The notes below the pieces were generated by a model. That model searched no databases. It was not told the DNA's origin and saw only the letters and a list, made by a program, of their open reading frames with translations. From positions 1-7,282 of the forward strand of contig PMUF01000179.1 in NCBI GenBank assembly GCA_003167015.1: DNA of 7,282 nucleotides. The letters are read 5' to 3'. Origin of the DNA: Chitinophagaceae bacterium (lineage in GTDB: Bacteria; Bacteroidota; Bacteroidia; Chitinophagales; Chitinophagaceae). Below are positions 1 to 5,988 of the stretch, piece by piece; position 1 is the stretch's first letter, and each line of letters opens with the position of its first letter. Made by a program: the position numbers and the translations under genes.

Positions 1-2282
1 GCTCCCAGCACCTTCCGGACGCCGATCTCCTTCATCCTGCGGGCAGCTGAGTAAGCTGTCAGCCCGAAGAGACCGATCACGCCGATAAAAATGGCCAGGG
101 CCGAAAAGAGGCTGACCACTTTCGCAAACTGCCTGTCAGTCCTGTACTGCCTGTCATAGAAATCATTCAGGAAAAAATAGTCGAAAGACGATTCCGGAAA
201 AAGGCCATCCCACGCCTGGCGTACCTTTTCTACCGTTTGCTGCATATCTTTTGTCGTCACCCTGACCGAGAAATATTGCGTAGGTATCCAGGAATAAGCC
301 GGGTCCATAAAGAGGATCAGCGGGGTATAGGCCATTTGCAGCGAGCGTTGATGGTAATCGCGGATCACGCCGATGACATGGTCCGTGCGTCCCGGGTTCA
401 CTTCCAGCCAGACCTCTTTACCGATAGCATCTTCCGGCGAAGCAAAGCCAAACTGCCGCACCGCGGATTCATTGAGTACCAGCCCCAGGCTGTCGGCGGG
501 GCGGGAGATGTCGAAGGCTCTCCCGGCTACCAGGTCCGGATGATACAGCGGAATAAAGTCGTGGTCGACTTTCAGCATCTCATAGGTGCGTTCTTCAGAC
601 TTGTCAGCGCCAAAACGCCGGTTGGCCAGGAATTCACCCACCTCTTTGCCCGGCACCGCACCCGAGGCCGTGACGCCGGAGACATCAGGTAGTCTGCTCA
701 ACATACTTTTCAGCGCTCTCGTCTTTTGGGTATAATCGGTCGTCTTGACCGGCGCCCGAAGTACGAGGGTCTGCTGCATGTCGACACCGGGGTTCTGTTG
801 CCGCATGTAGAGTACCTGCCTGTAGACGCCCAATGTCCCGGCAATCAGGATCAGGCAGACGACAAACTGGAAGGTCACCAGCCCTTTCCGCAACACGCCG
901 CCGCCTTTGGAAAAAGAATAACGTCCTTTCAGCACCGTAATGGGCTGGAACCGCGTCAGCACCAGGGCAGGATACAACCCCGACGCCAGGATAAAAGTCA
1001 GGAATACCCAGCCGATGCGCCAGCAAAAGGCGGCATCGATGATAGTCCCGTAATGCCCGTCGCTGCCCAGCCATGCCGGTATGACAATGCCCGCCATCCA
1101 CGCCAGCCCTATCCCCAGTACCAGCGCCAGTCCGCTCAGCAGCAGCGACTCCAGCATGAATTGAGCGACCAGTTGATAAGGCCGGGCGCCGCTGACCTTG
1201 CGGATGCCCACTTCCCGCGCTCTTTCCAGTGCTCTCGAGGTAGACAGGTTGATATAATTGACACAGGCGATCAGCAGGATGAACAAGGACAGCACATCCA
1301 GGAATTGCACCGCCAGCCGGTTGCCTTTCGCCTCGACCTCATATTGTTTGGCTGCATTGAGATGGACATCGGCGATAGGGACCAGGTGGATCGCCCAGCG
1401 CAGTTCCTTGAGGGCAGGGCCATTTTTATATCCTTCCGCCATCGCCGGAAATCCGGCCTCTATCGTTTCGGGCCGTGCGCCCGGCGTCAGCTTTAGCCAG
1501 GTATAGCTCTCATGCTGATACCAGGTTTTTTGCGCCCAGACGGGAGACGTAGCCCAGGAGATCAGCATCGAAAACTGCATCGTCGAATTTGGCGGCGGGT
1601 CCTGGAACACACCCGTGACCTGGCAGGGATAACTGATGCCAACGGTGCTGATCTGCAGGATCTTTCCCAGCGGATCGGCAGTACCAAAATATTTGCGGGC
1701 GGCAGAAGCCGACACCACCACCGAATTAACCCCCGTCAGCGCGGTGGACTTATTGCCTTCGATCCAGCCATATCGGAAAAAAGAAAAGAAATTGCTATCG
1801 GCGAAACACACATGCTCTTCCCGGAAGCGTACATTTCCATACCTCACCACCCGCTCGGAATTCGTCCAGCTGATCCGGGTAAAATCCGAGACTTCCGGAA
1901 AATGCTCCTTTAGCGCCGGCGCATACCCATTGGTGCTGGTCGCCCAGTCGTCGGTCATCTGATCGCCCTTATAGAACCGGCTTTCCACCCGGTATACCCT
2001 TTCGCCGTCATGCGCCCCCTCGCCCCTGCTGGCGCCGCCGTCACGCACCCCCATACCCGCGCCATCACGCACTCCCCCGTTCCCACGCGCCCCTATACCC
2101 GCGTCACTTCGCACGCCCCCGCCATCGACCAGCATCAGGTCATAGCTCCGCTCATAGCGAACGTAAGCCCCGATGCCGATAAAGGCCGCCAGCCCCAGCC
2201 CGAGTCCCAGGAGATTAATGATCGTACTGGTCTTGCTGGCCAGCAAACTGCGGACCGCCGTTTTAAGGTAATGTCGGAGCAT
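1..2282 (-). CDS. MacB/FtsX-type ABC transporter permease (C-terminus cut by window edge)
   Basis: Reading leftward from ATG at 2282, the frame stays open to base 1, giving 760 visible codons. The order is that of the large Bacteroidota MacB_PCD/FtsX permeases of about 790-800 residues. TM1 lies at about residues 21-41. A long extracytoplasmic domain follows, then TM2 near 329-350, a cytoplasmic REVGIRKVSGA motif near 356-366, more TM segments, and RKGLVTFQFVVCLILIAG near 465-482. A second extracytoplasmic domain ends at a TM near 722-744, and the second coupling motif RRMKEIGVRKVLGA stands exactly at the left edge. Only the last two or so TM helices should be missing. The family couples a cytoplasmic ATPase to mechanical work or export across the envelope; no ATPase gene is in the window and the substrate is unknown. 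Oddity: about 40 extra Gly/Arg/Asp-rich residues sit between YERSYD and GERVYRV, where relatives have only a short link. The leader is A/T-rich with no Shine-Dalgarno site, as is usual for this phylum. Confidence 0.93.
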   Translation of the reverse strand, partial: MLRHYLKTAVRSLLASKTSTIINLLGLGLGLAAFIGIGAYVRYERSYDLMLVDGGGVRSDAGIGARGNGGVRDGAGMGVRDGGASRGEGAHDGERVYRVESRFYKGDQMTDDWATSTNGYAPALKEHFPEVSDFTRISWTNSERVVRYGNVRFREEHVCFADSNFFSFFRYGWIEGNKSTALTGVNSVVVSASAARKYFGTADPLGKILQISTVGISYPCQVTGVFQDPPPNSTMQFSMLISWATSPVWAQKTWYQHESYTWLKLTPGARPETIEAGFPAMAEGYKNGPALKELRWAIHLVPIADVHLNAAKQYEVEAKGNRLAVQFLDVLSLFILLIACVNYINLSTSRALERAREVGIRKVSGARPYQLVAQFMLESLLLSGLALVLGIGLAWMAGIVIPAWLGSDGHYGTIIDAAFCWRIGWVFLTFILASGLYPALVLTRFQPITVLKGRYSFSKGGGVLRKGLVTFQFVVCLILIAGTLGVYRQVLYMRQQNPGVDMQQTLVLRAPVKTTDYTQKTRALKSMLSRLPDVSGVTASGAVPGKEVGEFLANRRFGADKSEERTYEMLKVDHDFIPLYHPDLVAGRAFDISRPADSLGLVLNESAVRQFGFASPEDAIGKEVWLEVNPGRTDHVIGVIRDYHQRSLQMAYTPLILFMDPAYSWIPTQYFSVRVTTKDMQQTVEKVRQAWDGLFPESSFDYFFLNDFYDRQYRTDRQFAKVVSLFSALAIFIGVIGLFGLTAYSAARRMKEIGVRKVLG
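1992..2117 (-). repeat. In-frame 42-bp (14-residue) degenerate tandem repeat inside the permease
   Basis: On the coding strand, residues 56-69 (GVRSDAGIGARGNG, bases 2076-2117) and 70-83 (GVRDGAGMGVRDGG, bases 2034-2075) are two tandem 14-residue units. Their first 33 bp agree at about 26 positions by my hand alignment. Residues 84-97 (bases 1992-2033) may be a heavily decayed third unit that runs into the conserved GERVYRV motif. The tract is C-rich on the plus strand and compositionally unlike the rest of the gene. It sits just outside TM1 at the start of the first extracytoplasmic domain, a place likely to tolerate a loop. The reading frame is kept, so the gene is not broken. Confidence 0.75.
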
Positions 2283-2288
2283 ATTTTT

Positions 2289-2306
2289 TATTTTACTACT
2301 AAAATC
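2289..2306. promoter_or_regulatory. Operator-like palindromic repeat, copy 1 (permease-proximal)
   Basis: TATTTTACTACTAAAATC here is identical over 18 bp to copy 2 at 2430-2447. Its core at 2290-2305 is an inverted repeat, ATTTTA and TAAAAT around CTAC. The core ends 7 bp before the permease ATG at 2282, so a protein bound here would block ribosome access or a very short leader. The identity plus the palindrome suggests a repressor or other transcription factor site. No regulator gene is in the window to name it. Confidence 0.5.
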
Positions 2307-2429
2307 TAAATTCTCTTCATCGAAGCCCTTCCATAACTTATTGTTTATAAATCATGTCGGTATTCTTTACCTTCAGGAGGCGTGCCGTCGCTTAGACAAA
2401 TAGGGGAAATGTGGATAAACCCCACGCTG

Positions 2430-2447
2430 TATTTTACTACTAAAATC
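2430..2447. promoter_or_regulatory. Operator-like palindromic repeat, copy 2
   Basis: Same 18 bp as copy 1 and in the same orientation, shifted by 141 bp. The match continues after one mismatch (C for T) into AAA, giving 21 of 22 bases. The palindromic core is at 2431-2446. It lies just downstream, in the permease direction, of the TATTTTTG box at 2475-2482, a position suited to blocking initiation or early elongation from such a promoter. The function is inferred from arrangement only. Confidence 0.5.
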
Positions 2448-2605
2448 CAAAATTTTAAAAAAGACATGTTTCCCCAAAAATAACGCCACCGGCTTCTATT
2501 CCCTTCTTTTTGCAAATGAGCTCTAAGTGGTCAGAAATCATCAGAAGCATCCAAAACCGAATATACGAAATCAGGGGCGAAAGAGTAATGCTGGAGAATT
2601 CGAAG

Positions 2606-2634
2606 GTCTAAGGTTTCAATCTGAAGCCTTAGAC
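2606..2634 (+). other. Stem-loop 1 in the esterase leader region
   Basis: A 12-bp stem formed by 2606-2617 (GTCTAAGGTTTC) and 2623-2634 (GAAGCCTTAGAC) has a 5-base loop, AATCT. All pairs are Watson-Crick except one G.U when read as plus-strand RNA. No U-tract follows on either strand, so it is not a standard intrinsic terminator. It is probably part of a transcribed leader for the esterase gene or a small palindromic element; the sequence alone does not decide between these. Confidence 0.6.
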
Positions 2635-2648
2635 AACAGAGATCACCC

Positions 2649-2675
2649 TTTGAGGTTGCAAAATGAAACCTCAAA
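2649..2675 (+). other. Stem-loop 2 in the esterase leader region
   Basis: TTTGAGGTT (2649-2657) pairs perfectly with AACCTCAAA (2667-2675) around a 9-base loop. CCC at 2646-2648 could extend the stem to GGG at 2682-2684 across a bulge. Bases 2664-2671 (TGAAACCT) are also exactly complementary to 2611-2618 (AGGTTTCA) in the 5' arm and loop of stem-loop 1. The two hairpins could therefore be replaced by one alternative long-range pairing. A run of A and G rather than T follows, so a simple terminator is unlikely. Confidence 0.55.
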
Positions 2676-2706
2676 AGAAAAGGGAGGATAAAGAAAAGGG
2701 AGGATA
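2675..2706 (+). repeat. Two perfect tandem copies of a 16-bp purine-rich unit
   Basis: AAGAAAAGGGAGGATA occurs at 2675-2690 and again, identically, at 2691-2706. The first A of copy 1 is shared with stem-loop 2. Each copy contains a GGGAGGA core resembling a Shine-Dalgarno sequence, but the nearest plus-strand ATG is at 2746, about 40 bases on, too far to be served directly. The tract may be a recent slippage duplication or a purine-rich protein- or RNA-binding site. Confidence 0.7.
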
Positions 2707-2745
2707 TTGTAACCGAAACGCACGGCCTCTCGTCAAAAGTGATTA

Positions 2746-4275
2746 ATGCCAAATGTCCCATCGATGACTAAATACCCCGCTGTACTATGTCTGCTGCTCC
2801 TTATCAGATGCCAGCATGCGTCCGCTCAATTATATAACCGCCCTGTCATTCGGGATTCGATCTATTCGGCGATCCTCAAGGAGGAACGTTACCTGGATTT
2901 AGTGGTGCCGGGGAGCTACGCCAGCGCCGAGGTTCCTCAGGCTACCCAGGCCGCCCGAACCGGCGTGATCTATACGATGGGAGAGCCGTACATCGCCTCC
3001 AATATCGAGAGTTATCTGGAAATACAATTCATTCCCCCACACATCATCGTCAGCATCGGCGGTGGCCCTAAGGGTAAGAGAAACTTGCAAAATGGTGACG
3101 CGACGGGGGGAAGAGATGCTTTCCTGGCTTTTATCACCACCGAACTGATGCCTTATATCAATCAGAAATACCGCAATAATGGCAAGAATATCCTGTTCGG
3201 GCATTCGATTGGCGGTTTGTTCGCGATGTATGCCCTTCTGAAAAGCCCGCAGTCCTTTACCGGCTATATATTGGCAGACCCCAGCTTCTGGTGGAATCAT
3301 AACGAGCTGCAGACAATGGCCCGGGAAAAATTGGCCGCCCTGCCCGATACCGCGAAGTTTCTATTTATCGCCGGCCGCAACGGCGAGCCGTTTAAGACCA
3401 TGGGCGATACCGGCATGGACTCCGTCTTGAGGGAGCAGGCCCGGCCCGGTTTGCACTGGAAGTCGGTGGCGTATACCGATGAGACGCACAATTCGATGAT
3501 CTTGAGGACCCTGTATGACGGCCTCAAATTTATCTATTGGGGTTATTATGCGAGCAACAACCTGGTGTTCCACCCTGCCAGAGGCTTTGTTCTGAAAGAT
3601 AAGCCGGTCATCGTCAATTGTCAGAATGATAATTTCTCCGACATGTATTATACCACCGATGGCCAGACACCGACAACAGCGTCGGCCGTACTGGATGCGG
3701 ACACGATCCTGGTCACCGCGGGATCGAAGCTTACCTTGAAAGCGATCTGTAACCAGCCTGAATACGACGCAACGCTCAGCGGTGATTTCCGGCAGTCCGG
3801 TGTATTCCCGACAGTCACACCGCCAAAGTCGGCGCGGCCCGGCGGATTGCATTACGACTACTACCTGCTGAAAGATACCGCTAACCTGGTCCGGGCAAAG
3901 CCCGTATTTTCAGGGCTTGCGGATTCGGCCTTCATGCTCGGAAAACTTGACGACCCCGAAAAATATATCTGCGTCTTAAGCGGTTTTATCCGGGCCCCTA
4001 ATACAGGCTATTATATTTTCGCCACCGGGAACTGGGGTGCTCCGAAAGTTTACCTCGGCAAACAATTGATCATCGATCGGGGCGACACCGATCATGCGAA
4101 TATTGGCAGTTGTATCGTCCCGCTGAGCCAGGGATTCTACTCCATACGGGCTGAACGTATCCTCAGGCAAGCCCAGCCAAAAATGGATCTCTATTATGCT
4201 GTACCGGTCGGCCCGACCCAGGGAAAGAAATTGGTGCCTGTTCCCTGGCAGGATCTGTTTTCCCCGTCAAAATGA
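2746..4275 (+). CDS. Secreted CE1/IroE-like esterase with CHB_HEX_C-like and PA14-like C-terminal domains
   Basis: The 509-residue protein starts with an export signal whose hydrophobic core (LCLLLLI) is followed by HASA-Q. An internal ATG at 2764 (Met7) would give a tidier signal peptide and is an equally possible start. Residues about 45-265 form an alpha/beta-hydrolase of the putative-esterase family (PF00756; feruloyl, acetylxylan or enterobactin-type esterases). Visible are IIVSIGGG near 100-107, the nucleophile elbow GHSIGG at 152-157 (Ser154), the family-typical DPSFWW at 178-183, and a candidate catalytic His248 in DETHNS. The acidic triad member is not obvious. Residues about 275-345 (FVLKDKPV, MYYTTDGQTPTTAS) resemble the chitobiase/hexosaminidase C-terminal domain. 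Residues about 366-490 (GLHYDYYLL, SGFIRAPNTGYYIF, KVYLGKQLIID) resemble PA14. Both accessory domains suggest binding to carbohydrate polymer, so a polysaccharide ester is the likely substrate; this is inference. A lipoprotein gene follows after 21 bp. Confidence 0.85.
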   Translation: MPNVPSMTKYPAVLCLLLLIRCQHASAQLYNRPVIRDSIYSAILKEERYLDLVVPGSYASAEVPQATQAARTGVIYTMGEPYIASNIESYLEIQFIPPHIIVSIGGGPKGKRNLQNGDATGGRDAFLAFITTELMPYINQKYRNNGKNILFGHSIGGLFAMYALLKSPQSFTGYILADPSFWWNHNELQTMAREKLAALPDTAKFLFIAGRNGEPFKTMGDTGMDSVLREQARPGLHWKSVAYTDETHNSMILRTLYDGLKFIYWGYYASNNLVFHPARGFVLKDKPVIVNCQNDNFSDMYYTTDGQTPTTASAVLDADTILVTAGSKLTLKAICNQPEYDATLSGDFRQSGVFPTVTPPKSARPGGLHYDYYLLKDTANLVRAKPVFSGLADSAFMLGKLDDPEKYICVLSGFIRAPNTGYYIFATGNWGAPKVYLGKQLIIDRGDTDHANIGSCIVPLSQGFYSIRAERILRQAQPKMDLYYAVPVGPTQGKKLVPVPWQDLFSPSK

Positions 4276-4296
4276 AACCTCCTAACTTCGCCCCCT

Positions 4297-4731
4297 ATGA
4301 GCCGCTCAAACACGCTACCCATCATATTATCATTTATTTGCCTGTGCTCCATCTTTCTCTCGGCCTGTGACAGCATCCAGCATCTTTTCCAGGGTCAAAA
4401 AGACATCGTTTTCGACCGGAGCGCAGTAATAGGCCTGGCCTGGAATGAAGATACGGTCAATGACTATCGCATCATTTTTTATAAAGACAGCTCTTTTTCT
4501 TATGCCGTCAAAACGCCCGCCGGACGTCACACTCAGCTCCTTATTTTTTACGATGGGCATTTCAGGGACGCAGGTAACACCGACACTGTCTATCTCTTCT
4601 TCAAAGACAGGAAGCCGCCGCCGATGAGCAATTACCTGATAAAAGGAGAGTCAGGAGACTATTTCGTCCAATATTTCCGCGACGGCCGTCCAAAAATGTT
4701 CCTGCGCAAAGAACCCTTGCAGCCTTCCTAA
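4297..4731 (+). CDS. Small hypothetical lipoprotein downstream of the esterase
   Basis: I do not recognise this 144-residue protein. It begins with a clear type II signal: hydrophobic LPIILSFICLCSIF followed by the lipobox LSAC with Cys24 as the lipid-modified residue. The mature part of about 120 residues has no TM segment. It alternates short beta-like stretches (YRIIFYKDSSFSYAV, QLLIFYDGHF, TVYLFFKD, YFVQYF), suggesting a compact all-beta fold with several aromatic residues. Apart from Cys24 I see no cysteines in the mature part and no catalytic motif. The 21-bp gap after the esterase stop, same strand, implies co-transcription and perhaps a shared role at the membrane. A standalone housekeeping lipoprotein is also possible. 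There is no Shine-Dalgarno site. The stop is 16 bp from the convergent stop of the propeller gene. Confidence 0.8.
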   Translation: MSRSNTLPIILSFICLCSIFLSACDSIQHLFQGQKDIVFDRSAVIGLAWNEDTVNDYRIIFYKDSSFSYAVKTPAGRHTQLLIFYDGHFRDAGNTDTVYLFFKDRKPPPMSNYLIKGESGDYFVQYFRDGRPKMFLRKEPLQPS

Positions 4732-4750
4732 CGCCTCCCAACGCCTCTCA
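4731..4750. repeat. 10-bp tandem repeat at the convergent gene junction
   Basis: ACGCCTCCCA and ACGCCTCTCA follow each other at 4731-4740 and 4741-4750, differing at one base. They fill the 16 bp between the lipoprotein stop (ending at 4731) and the propeller stop (4748-4750). I see no hairpin with a T-run here on either strand, so the two convergent transcripts probably overlap or terminate inside one another's genes. Confidence 0.5.
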
Positions 4751-5965
4751 CCGCCGCTGCTCAAAAAAGAACACCCCTTTCTTATTCGCCACAACGATAT
4801 CCGGCAACCCATCTCCATTCATATCCTGCACCAGCACCTGCAACCCAACCCCTGAATTGTCGTCGATCAGATGCGGTATCCATGTCGGCGCCGATGCAGC
4901 GCCGGAAGTCCCGGATGCACCGGAAACCCCGGCCTCCCCGGGCCTGTACTCAAACCAATATAAGGTCGACGGCTCATATGCGCCCGGGTCCTCTCCGTTA
5001 TGGGCAAAATACCGCTTCCCCGTCACCAGGTCAGGATGCCCGTCGCCATTGATATCGGCCATCGCCATCCCATGGGTCTCGGAAACGCCGTTAAAGATCA
5101 GGTGATGAGCCCAGCTCGTATCCCCCGTCTTCTCATGCCACCAGATCCCATAACGGTGAGCGGATGCGCTGACAAGGTCCGGCTGCCCGTCATGTTTGGT
5201 AGCCAGAGCGTATATCTGCGAACAATCCTCTCCCAGATCCGCCGGATGAAACACCCAGTTATCCGTGGCCGGATTCGGTGGACATTCCCACCAGCCCTTC
5301 GTGATCACCACGTCCTTCCGCCCGTCGCCATTCATATCGATCAGCCCAAGACCATGCGTATACCTGCCCGTGCCGATATTTCCTTGTCCAATCACATGCC
5401 GCGTCCACACCGTATCGCCTTTGACGACCGGCGATTTCATCCAGATCATTTCCTTGGCGATCGGATCGTTGCAGAGAAGATCCGGCCGGCCGTCGCCATC
5501 CACGTCGACAAGGGCAGGCGATTCATTGCCCGCGTGGCTCAGAATACGATGCATTTTCCAATAGCCCGGCTTGTTTTGCGGATTCTCGTACCAGACCGCT
5601 TCCTCTCCCGGCAGGCTGATGCGGATCAGATCCGTCCAACCGTCCTGGTTGACATCCATGGCGAAATCCAGGAAGGAATTGCTGAACTGCGTGCTGGGAT
5701 CATAGTGCCTCGGGGTATCGATGGCATGCCGCGTCCAATCCGGCGCCTCGAACCAGTAGGCCCCCGCAATGATATCCGGTTTGCCGTCATGATTCACATC
5801 CACGATGGCCACGCCTTCAGAAACAAAATCGGTAGTCAGTATATGCTTGATGAACCGGTGGTCCGTGCTCTGCGCCCTGCCCGCCAACGCCAGAAGACAG
5901 CACGCCATCACTAGCCAGAGGGTAGAAAAGAAGAAAGGTTTCAATCGAAATTCGGTTGCTTGCAT
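4748..5965 (-). CDS. Exported FG-GAP/VCBS-repeat beta-propeller protein
   Basis: The start is placed at 5965 (405 residues). The frame is open further up to an ATG at 6046, but that would overlap the end of the deacetylase gene by 58 bp, and only the inner ATG puts the signal peptide (FFFSTLWLVMACCLLALAGRAQS) at the terminus. The mature protein is built of FG-GAP-like repeats (PF13517 type) with calcium-loop motifs DVNHDGKPD (56-64), DVNQDGWTD (104-112), DVDGDGRPD (154-162), DMNGDGRKD (210-218), a degenerate TKHDGQPD (256-263), DINGDGHPD (304-312) and DMNGDGLPD (381-389). Each blade tends to end in an aromatic WFE, WYE or WWE, giving seven units, as for a seven-bladed propeller. Similar propellers occur as sugar-binding or lyase domains, for example in aldos-2-ulose dehydratase, but I see no catalytic residues to claim an activity. 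It is the last gene of a minus-strand cluster, 23 bp after the deacetylase. Confidence 0.88.
   Translation of the reverse strand: MQATEFRLKPFFFSTLWLVMACCLLALAGRAQSTDHRFIKHILTTDFVSEGVAIVDVNHDGKPDIIAGAYWFEAPDWTRHAIDTPRHYDPSTQFSNSFLDFAMDVNQDGWTDLIRISLPGEEAVWYENPQNKPGYWKMHRILSHAGNESPALVDVDGDGRPDLLCNDPIAKEMIWMKSPVVKGDTVWTRHVIGQGNIGTGRYTHGLGLIDMNGDGRKDVVITKGWWECPPNPATDNWVFHPADLGEDCSQIYALATKHDGQPDLVSASAHRYGIWWHEKTGDTSWAHHLIFNGVSETHGMAMADINGDGHPDLVTGKRYFAHNGEDPGAYEPSTLYWFEYRPGEAGVSGASGTSGAASAPTWIPHLIDDNSGVGLQVLVQDMNGDGLPDIVVANKKGVFFFEQRR
4883..4939 (-). repeat. Gly/Ser/Ala low-complexity linker with 9-bp repeats inside the propeller protein
   Basis: In the last inter-blade loop, residues 343-361 read GEAGVSGASGTSGAASAPT. 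The core is VSG-ASG-TSG, encoded by three 9-bp units sharing TCCGG. Most other inter-blade segments are compact and contain no such repeat, so this looks like a local in-frame expansion in a surface loop. It leaves the neighbouring blade motifs intact. Confidence 0.65.
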
Positions 5966-5988
5966 AGAGTAATTTAAATAAATTCCGT

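Larger units (their letters stand above)
2283..2745. promoter_or_regulatory. Divergent intergenic region between the permease and the esterase
   Basis: This 463-base stretch has no convincing gene and is visibly more AT-rich than the genes on either side. It must hold the promoters of both divergent units. Read on the minus strand, bases 2475-2482 give TATTTTTG, which matches the Bacteroidota -7 consensus TAnnTTTG, but I find no well-spaced TTG at -33, so this promoter call is weak. I found no good plus-strand promoter match. Structured parts are listed separately: an 18-bp repeat at 2289-2306 and 2430-2447, two stem-loops at 2606-2634 and 2649-2675, and a 16-bp tandem repeat at 2675-2706. 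Confidence 0.6.

Noticed and set aside
726..1496. Long plus-strand open frame of 256 codons
   Set aside because: It lies wholly antisense to the permease, is rich in Arg, Gln and Pro with no recognisable domain, and the minus-strand frame has clear family motifs.
2010..2309. Plus-strand frame of 99 codons across the permease 5' end
   Set aside because: Its Pro/Thr/His-rich sequence is the reverse reading of the Gly/Arg repeat, and it runs through the operator-like site; no sign of a protein family.
2375..2483. AGGAGG followed by GTG, opening a 33-codon plus-strand frame
   Set aside because: The spacing of one base is too short for a ribosome site, the phylum rarely uses Shine-Dalgarno, and the frame reads through an operator-like repeat.
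2606..2675. Stem-loops as intrinsic terminators
   Set aside because: No T-run follows either hairpin on either strand, and no gene ends nearby: the region lies between two divergent starts.
2531..2761. Minus-strand frame of 76 codons with a hydrophobic stretch in the intergenic region
   Set aside because: It overlaps the esterase start, is made largely from the stem-loops and a 16-bp repeat whose period is not a multiple of three, and lacks a convincing signal or domain.
5000..5914. Plus-strand open frame of 304 codons rich in H, R, P and I
   Set aside because: Antisense shadow of the FG-GAP propeller gene; its regular IDIGHRHP- and VAIHVDKG-like pattern is the mirror of the repeated calcium-loop codons.
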